Part shown: in pieces, positions 11,638 to 23,289 of the stretch
How the letters are laid out: every line of letters starts with the position of its first letter
How positions within the stretch are numbered: position 1 is the first letter of the stretch
Assembly: GCF_023091745.1 (NCBI RefSeq)
Contig: NC_068933.1
Coordinates: forward strand, 17,736,001-17,800,000
Length of the DNA: 64,000 nt
Reading direction: 5' to 3'
Origin: Budorcas taxicolor
Taxonomy: Eukaryota > Chordata > Mammalia > Artiodactyla > Bovidae
Program-made: the position numbers and the translations under genes
The notes under the pieces: generated by a model
Databases searched by the model: none
What the model was told of the DNA's origin: nothing
The model's input: the letters and a program-made list of their open reading frames with translations, nothing else

Positions 11638-11649
11638 TAAATGTACTTT
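11638..11649. repeat. Target site duplication of CHR-2 SINE (left)
   Basis: TAAATGTACTTT here is repeated exactly at 11841-11852 on the other side of the SINE. Confidence 0.9.
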
Positions 11650-11840
11650 AAAGCTTTTTTTTTTTTTTTGATGTGGACCATTTTTAAAGCCTTTATGAAT
11701 TTTTTACAATGTTGTACCTGTTTTATGTTTTGTTTTTTTGGGCTGGGAGGCATGTGAGATTTTACTTTCCCAATTAGGGATCAAATCTGTACCCCTGCAT
11801 GGGAAGGTGTATCTTAACCACTGGACCACCAAGAAGTCCC
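11650..11840 (-). mobile_element. CHR-2-type SINE (tRNA-Glu derived)
   Basis: On the minus strand the element starts GGGACTTCTTGGTGGTCCAG, continues through a tRNA-like part with GGGATCAAATC-type B-box relic in reverse, and ends in GGTCCACATC followed by a poly(A) tail (poly-T at 11655-11669 on the plus strand). The exact 12-bp target site duplication fixes its limits. This cetartiodactyl SINE family uses L1 machinery. Confidence 0.88.
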
Positions 11841-11852
11841 TAAATGTACTTT

Positions 11853-12835
11853 GAGTGACAGTGCCTTGTGTTAGCTATTGTTATCAACAAAATGTCCTGA
11901 ATTCTGAGTTTGTACATGATACTGTATAGGGCTTGCCATTAGCTGTTTCTACCTACAACTGTTTCTAAAACAGAACCTCACTGACTGAAGACCCCCCAGG
12001 AAGCAATGAACACTTTAGTTGCTGCTTTCTTGACAGGTAGATACAATATTCCTGCATTAGATCTCTGAATGTCCTTGTTTTGCTATATGACAAGGACAAG
12101 TATGTTTTCTCCCCCTTCTGAGTATCTAATGTCATCTGTAAATGAATAAAAATGAAGTAAAGCTCATTAGCAAGTATTACTTAAAATAATTCCTTTTATG
12201 CAAGACATTTCCTACAAGATTACGATCATTGTAAAGAACACAGATTTAACCTTAATATAGTCAATTGTAGAGTGAGCTAAATTAAGAACTGGTACAGTTT
12301 TAATTGCTTAGAAAAAATACATAAGAAACCAAGAGAGAGAATGCTATGTCAGGTGAAATGAAGAGTACAATCCAAAGCATTCTACCACTATCACAAAGGT
12401 GCCTCTAGATATTATTAACAAGCCTATTCCCATTGGTTTTATAAATAACTTAATTCTTATTCAACCTCTTTTTATGTTGTTGGGAAAAGGATGACTAAGA
12501 GAGAGAGAGGAAAAAGAATGGATAATTTCAAAACTTTTTATAGAATATACACCTGAAATTTATACAAACAGTCAGAATCACTCCAACTTTTATAGACCTA
12601 GTGTTGACTAGTGATGAGCTAAACACTATTTACAGCTATTTCTAAAGTTGTTGCTATAACCTGAGAAGTCTTTAGACTCCCCCACTATCCTCAGCTAAAA
12701 GGCCAACAAATAAATTACTACATCAATATATTCACTGAAATGGCTGTAAGAATTAATAGTGGTACCCAAGAGTCTATTTACCTTCAGGACACCTTCATAC
12801 ATATGGAAACTGATACAATGTGAAAAGAGTTAGGC
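11853..12835. other. Unassigned stretch
   Basis: No gene or recognised repeat. A purine-rich patch (AAGAGAGAGAGAGGAAAAAG) lies at about 12497-12516. Confidence 0.55.
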
Positions 12836-12990
12836 TTACAGTATTCCCTTACCAGAGGTAGGCACATATTTTTGTAATATTTCTATGTTGTAGATGAGGA
12901 ACTAAGACACAAAAAGGAATTGCATCCTCAGATACACAGCAACTTTAATGGTACAGCCAATGTTAATATGAGGCTTGTTATTAATCTGAT
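12836..12990 (-). mobile_element. MIR SINE, minus strand
   Basis: The order GTTGTAGATGAGGAACTAAG, a degraded TTGC...CAGATACACAGC and later TTAATCTGATTCTAAAAG fits a reverse-complement MIR. Highly diverged. Confidence 0.6.
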
Positions 12991-13014
12991 TCTAAAAGTA
13001 ACATTTAATTATCT

Positions 13015-13450
13015 CTTAGAGCGCCAGACTCTCTCCCCCAAATAATGCAGGAGGTTGCCAATAAAAGAAGAGTTTATAAGGTGTCTCAATTCAGGAGACA
13101 AAGATTCAGGTTACCTCAAAAGAGTATTCCAGGGATGAGAAAGAGTCAGGGGCTTGCTTATACAGACAAAAAACCATGAGGTTATCAACAGATACCTAAT
13201 AAGAATTGTGATCGACTCTGATGTGAGTCAGGAAACATCTGTCCTTAAGGGGCCATAAGTTTAGGATAGGGGTCTGATAAGTAGTGAGACTGTCATAAGA
13301 ACCTGCTGGATCTTCTCGATGCCTTCATCAGGTCAAGAGTCAGGTTCTCTTTCGGCTAACAAGTACACGAGTAACACAGCCTTAATGTCCTTTTGGCTCT
13401 ACTTAGAGAGCTCTCTTAGCAATCCCAACTCCATTTTGGTTTTCATTTCA
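13015..13450 (-). mobile_element. LTR-like block, minus strand
   Basis: Read on the minus strand it has the layout of a retroviral LTR: a start rich in AAAACCAAAATGG, ACCCCTATCCTAAACTTATG, a CTGTATAAGCAAGCCC TATA-like region, a CTTATAAACTCTTC region and GGGGGAGAGAGTCTGGCGCT at the end. I recognise the style of an artiodactyl ERV LTR but cannot name the family. Open frame 13319-13594 overlaps it and is not a gene. Confidence 0.55.
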
Positions 13451-15669
13451 CAAGGGGAAGAGTACACTGGTGTTCCCCGACCACTGTTTCCACTGCTAGT
13501 GGAAAATGCACTTTGCATTTTCGGGCTTTACCACTGGTGCTTTATTGGTATGATGACAGATATCTTTATTTTTTTCTGCAATGTGACTTTTTAAACAAAA
13601 CACTTGATGGTAAGTTATTAAATTTTGCTTTTTTTTTTTTTTTTACAGTGAACTTAAATACTGCTGAAGAAAAAACAATTAGACTCTAAGTGAATTTAGA
13701 GAGTCAAAAGAAGGCACCACCTTCAGTGCTGAAATATTTCCTTTAATGTGATAGTCAAGAGCATAAAGGCACAAACTTGCCCAACAAAACATAAGAAGGG
13801 TAGTGTGTGCCTTTTCTTAATCACATCTATAAAGAGCCTCAGACATATTATTTTTGTCTTGTGTCTCACTACTTATAGGATATTCTTCCTTGGAAATATT
13901 AAGCAACAGCAACAGTGATGCTGGAAAAGATTCCAAAATGTAGTTTAAGCTTTAGAAAAAAGCTATGCTATTTCATTAACATTTTTTCTCCAGAGGAGAT
14001 ATCCAAAATATAGTTGGAAGGATTTAAAAAAATGCTGAAGCTGCAACTCAAAAATGTGGGGTTTTTTTGAAACCACCACATAAATACAGATACAGTTTAT
14101 ATTCATCCTTTACTGTTTACTAACTGCATAGAAAGGGGGTGTTTAAAAGCCCAACAGCTCTCAAACTGCGGTTTTGGATACTCCAAGGGTAAACAGAAAT
14201 AATTAAGGTAATTGTTGTTCAGATCCTCTGGCAGCAAAGCACATGTTTATTTCAAGTAATAGATGTTAAAAAAAAAAGAGTTTGAAAATGCATGACTCCA
14301 CCTGAACCACAGTTTCATGAGGAAAGAAAAAAAAGTATCTGCAGCAAGATTTTTATAAGTCTGCAGCAGCCTTTCTTGCCCATGTAAATAGTTTCACCGC
14401 AATGAGCTGAGTCATTGCTTTTTCCAGCAATTGGTTCTCACTAACTGAAAGAAAACAACTCCTTTTTTCCCCAGAAGCCAATGCACTGAGGCTGTTAATT
14501 AGAGTGTCAATGGGTGGCATCTGAGACTCAACCAGGCCAAACAATTTACACTGTGGGTAGGGTATCAAATTATCTCAGAGAGAAGTCTCTGATAAGTCCA
14601 AGCCTGCCAGCAACACCCTCAGACCATTTTGGACTGAAGAATGAGGAATTTGAAGGACTATGAAACCACTCTGTAAAATGCTCACAACAGATCAGCAGAA
14701 AGCTATGCAGCACAGGTGTGCCTGTAATTAGAAAATGGTCTATGTTCAATGGCCCTTCAAATTCACTTTCTTTCCAGACACTCCTGTGGGTTTCATAAAG
14801 CAGTTCAGGAAACCTAAGTGCTGATTGATCTTTTCTGAATATTTAGGCTTACATATTCCATATAAAGTTTAGAGATGGGTTTTATTGCCCCGCCCCAGCC
14901 TTTGCATAAAGAGCGGGCATTTCTGTCAGGAAGAACCGGCATCCACAGCTCCTTCTATAAGTCTGATTGAAATAAAAGATTCTGGATACACATGAGAAAT
15001 TATGGAATATATTATATGAAGAATATATTACAAATGTTATGAACTGTTTTATTTCCAAAGCTATTTTACAACTTTGAGCTAACTGCATTTGCAGAGTAAT
15101 CCACAGATCAACCCAAAGAATTTGTATTATATGCTTTATATGCATACTTATTGCATCAACTAGAAAGTCTCAGATTGTTGAACACTGCACCTAATTTCTG
15201 TTGATATGCTGATAGAAATTGTAAAGAATCAGTGAAAGAAAACTATCTTTTCCACATATAGTGGACAGAGTACTTGCCATTTTGCAAGTTCTCTCCTTAG
15301 CAAGGTAATACCTTTGTTGGGTGAGCCAGGCTCACTGAATACTCTAAGAAGCATCTGCTTGTCACTTTGCCTTTAGAGAAGTCTGCAATTCAGCTGCTAG
15401 GGGCAGTACTATTTGTATATGAAAGAAAACTTGCTCTATCCTAAGTATCGCCTCTCCTTTTTAGTTGCAAATGATGAGTCTATGAAACAAAAGCTGTTCT
15501 CTTACACAGCTAATCTGGACTCACTTGGCTCCTTGAAGACTGAATATTTGGCTGCGCAGAAGAGCTACTCATACAGAGAAATAGTTTTCTCTGAAAAAAA
15601 TACCTCAGCACTAAAGAAGACAGCATTATGGAGCCATATTAATTATTTGCTTCAGTGCACAGGTACATA
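13451..15669. other. Long repeat-poor stretch, possible conserved noncoding DNA
   Basis: No repeat I can name over about 2.2 kb, apart from a poly-T run (13628-13646). Two parts (14284-14580 and 14700-15130) have mixed composition and many homeodomain-type TAATTA/ATTA and AP-1 or CNC-type motifs. Open frames here (14353-14568 minus, 14882-15145 minus, 15413-15748 plus) are unsupported; the last one runs into a SINE. Confidence 0.5.
14406..14415 (-). promoter_or_regulatory. Possible CNC-sMaf / AP-1 site
   Basis: The minus strand reads ATGACTCAGC, which fits RTGACNNNGC (antioxidant-response or NF-E2 type) and contains the AP-1 core TGACTCA. A single short motif; function is inferred only. Confidence 0.3.
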
Positions 15670-15804
15670 TGGAAGATCCCCTGGAGAAGGAAATGGCAAT
15701 CCACTCCAGCACTCTTGCCTGGAAAATTCCATGGACGGAGGAGCCTGATAGGCTACAGTCCATAGGGTCGTAGAGAGTCGGACACGACTGAGCGACTTCA
15801 CTTT
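15670..15804 (+). mobile_element. Bov-A/Bov-tA SINE, 3' part
   Basis: Starts at GGAAGATCCCCTGGAGAAGG and runs through CACTCCAGCACTCTTGCCTG to GAGTCGGACACGACTGAGCG. The 5' tRNA-like half is missing. BovB copy 6 was inserted just after its tail. Confidence 0.9.
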
Positions 15805-15815
15805 AATGATCAAAT

Positions 15816-16617
15816 TACATTACATTAAAAATATCAATAACCTCAGATACACAGATGACACCATCCTTGTAACAGAGAGCAAAGAAGAACTAAAGAACCT
15901 CTTGATGAAAGTGAAAGAGGAGAGTGAAAAAGCTGGCTTGAAACTCAACATTCAAAAAATGAAGATCATGGCATCCAGCCCCATCACTTCATGACAAACA
16001 GATGGGGAAACAATGAGAAACTTTGCTTTTTGGGGCTCCAAAATCACTGCAGATGGTGACTGCAGCCATGAAATTAAAAGACGCTTGCTCCTTGGTAGAA
16101 AAGCTATGACCAACTAGACAGCATATTAAAAAGCAGAGACACTACCTTTCTGACAAAGGTCTGTCTAGTCAAAGCTATGTTTTTTCCAGTAGTCATGTAT
16201 AGATGTGAGAGTTGGACTATAAATAAAGCTGAGCGTTGAAGAATTGATGGTTTTGAGCCGTAGTGTTGGAGAAGACTCTCGAGAGTCCCTTGGACAGCAA
16301 GGAGATCCAACCAATCAATCCTAAAGGAAATCAGTCCTGAATATTCATTGGAAAGACTGATGCTGAAGCTGAAATTCCAATATTTTGGCCACCTGATGCA
16401 AAGAACTGACTCACTGGCAAAGATCTTGATGCTGGAAAAGACTGAAGGCGGGAGAAGAAGGGGCCAGCAAAGGATGAGATGGTTGGATGGCATCACCAAC
16501 TTAATGGACATGAGTTTGAGTAGGATCTGGGTGTTGGAGATGGACAGGGAAGCCTGGCGTGCTGCATTCCATGGGGTTGCAAAGAGTCAGACACAACTGA
16601 GCAACTGAATTGAACTG
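15816..16617 (+). mobile_element. BovB, 5'-truncated copy 6
   Basis: Runs from the RT catalytic region (AATATCAATAACCTCAGATA) to the tail GCAACTGAATTGAACTG. The direct repeat AATGATCAAAT at 15805-15815 and 16618-16628 fits an 11-bp target site duplication, although part of it overlaps the usual BovB tail. The catalytic box reads YTDD (15848-15859) in place of YADD. Frame breaks follow within 150 bases. Confidence 0.93.
15833..15993 (+). pseudogene. BovB reverse transcriptase remnant (copy 6)
   Basis: One short frame carries NINNLRYTDDTILVTESKEEL and then LLMKVKEESEKAGLKLNIQK, the YADD block and the segment after it. It stops at 15994. Everything upstream in the RT is absent. Confidence 0.85.
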
Positions 16618-16628
16618 AATGATCAAAT

Positions 16629-18679
16629 ATCCCAAATATTACAATGTAGGATTGAAGGAATCCACTCCAAATCTTCCCAAATCATCCCAGCGATTAAAGA
16701 ACAAAATCTGAGACCACGCTTGTGATTTGTCATACTGATAACCAAGAATAAGCGATGGAAAAACTGGGAGTTTTAACTAAAAAGAAAACTAAAACTAAAA
16801 TGAAAACAAAATCTTAAAAAATCTTTAGTTGTATAAAATGGATCTTTCAGAGAAGATGGAAAATTGGATCATCTCCACTCAATAGAATCAAAGTTACACA
16901 AGGCTCTTTATAAACACTCTGAGTTCTCTTTGTAAGTTATAAAATATGATAAAGGATGATAATAATATACTGAATTCTGATAACAAGACTCCTTACTGGG
17001 AAGGTTGTCAAGCTGTATTTATGGAATATTAGGGTATTATTAGAACCATTCTTTGTATTTCATGTTTTGCTAATTTGGTGAAAATTATATTTACATGGAT
17101 AAAATATTATTTGAAACAGACAACAGCCCCAGAAAGGTTTATCTATGTTTGTCATTCTTATCATTTATATATTACTTCATGTACTGGTAAATTTTTATTT
17201 TATGTATGTGTGTATACATATATATGTATATATATATATAAAATAAAACATACATCATGGTACTTTCCCATATAAAAATTACCTTTCATGATAATTACCT
17301 GCCAAAGTTATGAATCCGTGTGAATGTTTTTATAATACACATGGCTTGTTATATACACCATCTGTCTAATAACATAATGGTACAGATTTGTTGAAAGTAT
17401 ATTTATAAATATGTTATACAACACTGAAAGGTGACATTCCTTTCCTTAGTATACATACTATTAGTTTCATTTCATATTGTAGATTGCTACCATTTTCTTG
17501 AAAATAGCAAAGAAAATTTCTAATTTTTAATTAATAAATTACAGTTGTTACCTGAGTAACAACTGAGAGATAATTTAACAAAACAGAACGTGGTAAGTGA
17601 GCCAAAAAATAGGTTAAAGATAAACATTTCACTTTGCATAAGATAATGTATGGTATCACTAACACTGTAACAGTGAATGTTAAAAGACATCAACTTTTAA
17701 AGGATAATACTATTGAAAAACATTGCTCAAATAAAGATCTTAGAGTAGCAATTCTTATAAATCAAAATTACAATCACTATGATTTTTTTAAGGGGAGATT
17801 AAAGGAAAGGATTGAAAGAATATTTTCACATTATACTTTCAACAGCAGGCAAGCTTCATTTGACACAATAAATGAATTTCTAAATAGCTATTTCTTTTTT
17901 CTTAGTAAATTATTCACAACTTAAATATTTGAGGGAAGATTGATAATTAAAGGAATTCAGAAATGAATCATTTTAGTGCACATAAAACTTAACTAAAGTC
18001 TTCTTGTTAAATGTGAGTTTTGCTTATTAATTTTAAAGTTGATTTGAGTTGGGCACAAATATTACTTTATATATAATGTCGATCATTTGTTATACTGAAA
18101 AAGCACAGTAAAATGATACACAGAGTACTCATCACTTAAATTCCATGATTATCACAATTGCCCAAATTCTGTATTACCCAAAAGAGTAAAATGAATTATT
18201 ATTCATTAATAGCTTGCATAGGGTTAGTGCTTCACATATTAATAATTTCCCAAGCAGTTTTACCTGATTTTAGCTACTAGGTACTATAAGCAAGATTTAG
18301 AGAAATAAATAGAAAGTACAAGCTTTGCCTTCTTAAATTCATAATTTAAGAACTTGGAAGCAAGTGAATATTGAAGATACAATAGGGGACTGGGATAAGC
18401 CTTTAAAATTTCTTCTCTTGTTTTTTAAAACTTCAAAACTGTTTATCCTATCATACTTAGGTCACATCTGCAATGGAGAGGAAAATTCAGTATGTCCTAA
18501 ATATGTGTTAAAAATGGATTCTGTGTGTTAGTGTGTGTGTGTGATGAGAAATAGTGATAAAACTATATATACAGTATTGTGTTCCTTGCCTACTTTCTTT
18601 CCTTACTATGTATCTGTCCCATTATTACTATAAGATATTGTTGAAATACTATTGTAACATGCATACTTATTTTTTAGAA
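16629..18679. other. Unassigned AT-rich stretch
   Basis: No gene or named repeat. Holds a TA-rich microsatellite (17209-17245) and a short (GT)n (18521-18543). The frame at 17634-17924 (96 codons) shows no motif and has AT-rich, gene-unlike composition. Confidence 0.55.
17209..17245. repeat. (TA)n microsatellite
   Basis: Alternating TA with ACATA and GTATA steps, beginning TGTATACATATATATG. Confidence 0.85.
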
Positions 18680-18791
18680 TAATGCTCCACACACATAGAC
18701 ATATACTCAAAGATTTATAACTAAAAGATACCAGAAGAGGTAAAACGGAGCACTAAAAAATAATTCATTCATCCAAATAAAGGCAGAAAAG
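18680..18791 (+). mobile_element. Old L1 body, segment 1
   Basis: The end ATCCAAATAAAGGCAGAAAAG matches the L1 ORF2 region that precedes the segment at 18964. The BovB piece interrupts the L1 here. The left limit is uncertain. Confidence 0.6.
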
Positions 18792-18963
18792 AAGTTCAGT
18801 TCAGTTCAGTTATATAAGCAGGGTGACAATATACAGCCTTGATGTACTTTCCCGATCTGGAATCAGTCTATTGTTCCATGTCCAGTTCTAACTGTTGCTT
18901 CTTGACCTGCATACAGATTTCTCAGCAGGCAGGTCAGGTGGTCTGGGATTCCCATCTCTTTAA
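18792..18963 (-). mobile_element. Rearranged BovB piece, copy 7, minus strand
   Basis: Starts with the reverse-complement tail units CAGTTCAGTTCAGTT, then jumps to ATATAAGCAGGGTGACAATA and TGTACTTTCCCGATCTGG, and continues as the reverse complement of an internal RT segment (TGTTCCATGTCCAGTTCTAA to GGGATTCCCATCTCTTTAAA). The normal 1 kb between RT core and 3' tail is absent. It sits inside an old L1. Confidence 0.85.
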
Positions 18964-19640
18964 ACAAAAAATAGAAGTGACAAATAGCAAACAAATACTA
19001 AGATGGCAGACTTAAGCCAGTACATTATCGATTACTAACATTAACTAAAATATACTAAGTACACCACATAAAAGTAGAACTAGCCGTACTAAACACAATT
19101 ACTTTTAAAAGCTTAAACTTGTAATATACTGTTTAAACAAATACATTTTAAATAAAAAGAAAAGGACAGGTGGAACATACATACGTGGGAAGGAAAATAC
19201 AGACCAAGATATCATTAGGCATAAGATAACTGATATGACTATACGCTATTGAAAAAAATTAGACTTCAAGACATTCAGCATATCCAAAAACAAAGATAAG
19301 AATTTCATAATCATGAAAGTCAATGAAACAGGAAGCTATAAATAATTTATATTCAATCAATGTTTCCAAAAAATATGAGGCAAAACTGACAGAACTAAGG
19401 AAAGGAATAGACCAATCAACAGAGATTTTATTATCTATAATTTTTATATTTTAATGCCCATCACTTTATAATTTTAATACTTATCATTTAGTCATTGATT
19501 AACATAGAACCACAGAGAAACAGAAATAATGACAATATAGAGGATGCGAAAAGCACTATCAGCCAAATTGCCTAATTGACATTTATAGAACATTAATCAC
19601 AACTTCAGGGGATACATTTTTTAAAGGAACATGCAAGCTG
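18964..19640 (+). mobile_element. Old L1 body, segment 2
   Basis: Shows the L1 ORF2 order between endonuclease and RT: AAGATGGCAGACTTAAGCCA, then AAAGGACAGGTGGAACATAC and GGCAAAACTGACAGAACTAA. Heavily diverged, with no open frame. It continues after the Bov-tA insertion. Confidence 0.65.
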
Positions 19641-19790
19641 ATAACCCAAGCCTTTGTTGTTGTTGTTTAGTTGTTAAGTCATGACCGACTCTTTGTGACC
19701 CCATGGAATATAGCCCACCAGGCTCCTCTCGCCATGGTATTTCCCAGGCAAGAATACTGGAGTGGGTTGCTATTTCCTTCTCCAGGAATT
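19641..19790 (-). mobile_element. Bov-tA/Bov-A SINE, 3' part, minus strand
   Basis: A (TTG)n tail, then AAGTCATGACCGACTCTTTG, CCAGGCAAGAATACTGGAGT and TTTCCTTCTCCAGG. Only the Bov-A part is present. AAGCCT flanks both sides (about 19646 and 19793), a weak target site duplication. It interrupts the old L1. Confidence 0.9.
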
Positions 19791-20930
19791 TAAGCCTTAA
19801 TAAACATTAAAGGATCAAAATTATTAAGGAGTTTATGTTCTTACTCTCTTAACATAGCAGTATTAAAATAGACATCACAAATAATAAAATAGCTAAAAAA
19901 TACCACAATACTTGAAAATTAAACAGCCACTTTAAAGTTCCCAGACCAAAGAAAAAAACACAAGGGAAATTAAAAGATATTTTCTATTTAATTTTGAAAT
20001 GTATAGTAGAAGTCAATTATTTAAATTTATATCTTAAAAGGTTACCAAAGAAGAGCAAATTAAACACAAAGAAGGCAGGAAAAAGGATTCAATAAAATGA
20101 AAATGGAAATAGGTAAAATAGAAAAACTGACAATGGGGAAAGTCATTAAAATAAAAACCTAATGCTTTGAGGGGATTAATAAAATTGATTAATACCTAGC
20201 AAGAGTGATCAACCAAAAAGAAATGAAATAATCTACTAATATGAGGAATGAAAGAAGGATGTCACTTTCTATCATCCAAACACTAGAAACTTCATGCTAA
20301 TAAATTCAAATTAGATAACATGGAAAACTCCTTTTAAAACACAAATGGACATAACAAGATTTAGAAAAGTGGTATATCTAAAATTTATACTTTAAAGAAT
20401 ATTGTTGTGACTGGTTTAATTGGTAAACTCCATTATATATTTTATGAAGACAGAATACCAATCTTATAAGTTCTGAAATAGTGAAAGAAGAAAAATTTAT
20501 AACTTATGTAATAAAGTCATCATGCAACTGATTATAAAACCTGATAAAGAAGAAATTATAAAGAAATTGGAAGAAAATTATAAAAAGTATCTGTCTTGAA
20601 TATAGATTTAAAAGCATTAGAACATAAAAAACTATAATTCAGCAAATAACAAAAGCACAATGGGCAAATGAGGTTTATTCTAAAATCTTAAACAAGATTG
20701 TTTAAAATAAAGATTGACCAATATATTCACCATACTAAAACAATAAATAAAAATGCATATCATCCTTTTCAAAGATGTGGATAAATCATTTCATAAAATC
20801 ATAAGATATCTGATTTCTAAATATCATGCAGAAAACTAGTAGCAAAAGGAAAATCCCTGGTCAAATGAAAAGCATCTTATTAAACCTACAGTTAACATCC
20901 TACTAAATGATAACATGTGCGCTCTTAAAA
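19791..20930 (+). mobile_element. Old L1 body, segment 3
   Basis: Continues the L1 ORF2 order towards RT: GAGGGGATTAATAAAATTGA, AAACTTCATGCTAATAAATT (tyrosine-alanine-asparagine-lysine region), a CACCATACTAAAACAATAAA part and AAACCTACAGTTAACATCCT. No open frame survives. I infer one L1 from about 18680 to 20930 with two later insertions. Confidence 0.6.
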
Positions 20931-21639
20931 TCTTTGCTGCTTATTATACTTGAACTCAAAAAATGTCTGGCCAAGTGTTCTAATGTTTTATGTGTACTTT
21001 AAGGTATATTTATCAATTATTTAGTGGAAATACATACATATGTAATTTTCTCAAAACTGTTTTCTGTCTCACTAATTCTCTTTTCAAGTATATCTAAATT
21101 TCTACTTAATTTTTCCATTGAGTTATAAATGTCAATGATTTTTATTGACATTTAATATTCCAATCTATAAAGTCCTTGGTAATATAATTCTAATAGGTCA
21201 TGATTACTCATATATTTGTTATATTTTAACTGGCAAATTTTATTTGTCCAAACCTAATTCTCATGAACCTTGAAGGCCTGGCTTGAGAATGATGTTTATA
21301 AAAGGATATTCCTTTACTCCTGACAGGAGGTGTTCCTATTTGCCAGAATTTTAAGTTAATTTTTATAGTTGAGATTTCCTTGATTGTGTACATAATGTAA
21401 ATTCAAACCACAGACCCTCCTGAGAAAAGTAGCAATTCTCAGAGAAAAATTAGTACCATCTTTTTTTTTCTCCTCTGAAGCCTATAAAAATAAGCTGTTT
21501 TCTGAATTGGTTTTATTTCTTTCAAAAGGACAGTTCACAGCTTAAAACTTATACTTGAATTATCCTCTATTTATATAGCATCCTCAGATTTAGATTTTCC
21601 TCTACCAGATCTAAGTTCTAGTGTCCAATTTCCATTAAA
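20931..21639. other. Unassigned AT-rich stretch
   Basis: No named repeat. Around 21300-21400 the text ACAGGAGGTGTTCCTATTTG hints at an LTR but is not enough to call one. Confidence 0.5.
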
Positions 21640-21950
21640 GCTCTTTATTCCAAAGGTCCTTGTATTCAGGGCAGCCCCAGTTTTCACATGTATTTACCAC
21701 TCTGATATCAGTTTACAGTTTTGCGGGAGAAGCAGGGTATGGAGACTCTTGGGGATTTCACCCCCTTCTTGTAAACTCAGTAATGCATTCAAAAGCTTAC
21801 GGTTATAATTTACCCGACATCCGCATATTTTTATGCCAAAAGGGCATTTCAGAATATCTAGTCTGCCATTCTGATGGAAATATAAGTACAGACTCCCATG
21901 GCCTTTATTATTTTCTTAAATGATTCCTTAAATATTATATAAGGGCACTC
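21640..21950 (+). repeat. Unnamed repeat, copy A
   Basis: Shares an extended, gapped similarity with 23290-23650. Matching blocks include ACTCAGTA.TGC, GGTT.TAATTTA.CC, TATTTCAGA.TAT and TTATTATTTTCTT-type ends, in the same order and direction. I do not recognise the family. The frame 21660-21923 overlaps it and is not supported as a gene. Confidence 0.55.
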
Positions 21951-22670
21951 AGGCAGTGATATAAATAGGCATATGTCTATGTTGTAGAGACAAGTTTTGC
22001 TGCATTTGAAAATTTTCATCCAAAAGTAAAAGTTAAGCAAGATTCTTTCATTTCCAAAATTGTTTCTGGAGTTAGGCAAACGTGGAAGTTGCTTGGTTTC
22101 GTGCAACCAGAGAAGAGTGGAAAATTACTGTTTCAGGAATTTGGACCCTAGGAAATACGGCTCAATGTGTACCTGCTTTATAGAAAAAATAAATTTATAC
22201 AGCTGTGAACAAACCACTATAATTTGCAGCACTCTGTCATTTTCTAAAGTATTCTAAGTCCTTACTTTGCTCTGAGTCATATGACTCATCAGAAGAAAAC
22301 AAACATTCCCACTTTCCTCTACTGTATTTTAAACTAAGTGATGGAAATTATAGTGCTGACAAGCCTGATAGGGTTAGAATGCTGACACATGGATAATCCA
22401 ACTGTTTCTTTCAGCCCATTCAGCTCATGTGGTTTGGTATAAACACTGTAATATCACCTGCCTCTGTCTGCATGCCCATTAAAAAATGCAAATAAATTCT
22501 GGCTTACTTTGACTTTAACGGTTATGGTGTCTGCATTTTGTACTCTCCATGATCGTAGCACTGCTCCAATTCCATTCAAAATGTGGCCTTCTGAAAGCAT
22601 TTAACTTTCTTGAATGCAACATTTTTATTATCTTTTTTTGTACTGCACAGAGACTGAGTTCATCTGATTT
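21951..22670. other. Unassigned stretch with an AP-1-like palindrome
   Basis: No named repeat. It includes the 16-bp palindrome at 22273-22288 and an octamer-like ATGCAAAT at about 22486-22493. Confidence 0.5.
22273..22288. promoter_or_regulatory. Perfect 16-bp palindrome with two AP-1 cores
   Basis: TGAGTCATATGACTCA is its own reverse complement and holds TGAGTCA and TGACTCA back to back. Whether AP-1, CNC or bZIP dimers use it is unknown. Confidence 0.5.
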
Positions 22671-22914
22671 TAATGTGGGGTTTCTCTGGTGGCTCAGTGG
22701 TGGAAAACCCACCTGCCAACGCAAGAGACACAGGAGACAAGGGTTCAATCCCTGGATTGTGGAGATCCCCTGGAGGAGGAAATAATCCATTCCTGTACTC
22801 TTGCCTGGAAAATTCCATGGACAGAGGAGTCTGGCAGGCTACAGTCCATAGCATTGACGGTCTGTGGGTCCCAAAGAGTCGGCCACGACTGAGAATGCGT
22901 ACAACAACGCAAAA
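22671..22914 (+). mobile_element. Bov-tA SINE, near full length
   Basis: Starts GGGGTTTCTCTGGTGGCTCA and has a B-box-like GGGTTCAATCCC. It then reads GGAGATCCCCTGGAGGAGG, CTTGCCTGGAAAATTCCATG and GAGTCGGCCACGACTGAGAA. An extra segment (AGCATTGACGGTCTGTGG, about 22850-22868) lies between CAGTCCATA and TCCCAAAGAG. Overlapping frames on both strands are SINE artefacts. Confidence 0.93.
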
Positions 22915-23289
22915 ACTGCTAAGGAGTTTATCTGGTTTTCAGTCAAAAAGCATAGCCCAACAACTACATGCACTGATTACATGATCTGTGGTGAAGGAAT
23001 AATGAGGTAACTCGAAGTCGGATTATCCTTTTAAAAATATTACTAACATAAGCAAATCTTGAAAGTTTGGGGGTTCCCTTTAATGTTATATTTTCCGTGA
23101 AATGTGATAAGCATGAAAAATGGAATTTTGGGATTACACAAAGAATTGAATAAACAGAGTTCATGGAAAAGTCTGGGCTAATGAAGTAAAAAGATTCCAT
23201 CCATTAGTTTAAATTTAGCTTTCATATTTATCCTAGTATATAGATAGTTCAAAGATGTTTTTCCTAATAGGATGTGATATATCATATTT
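22915..23289. other. Unassigned stretch
   Basis: No recognised repeat or motif. Confidence 0.5.

Noticed and set aside
13319..13594. 91-codon frame as a possible exon
   Set aside because: It overlaps an LTR-like block in antisense and has no splice-site pair or protein motif.
22515..22984. Several overlapping frames as a small gene
   Set aside because: All lie in a Bov-tA SINE and its flanks, in several frames and both strands.
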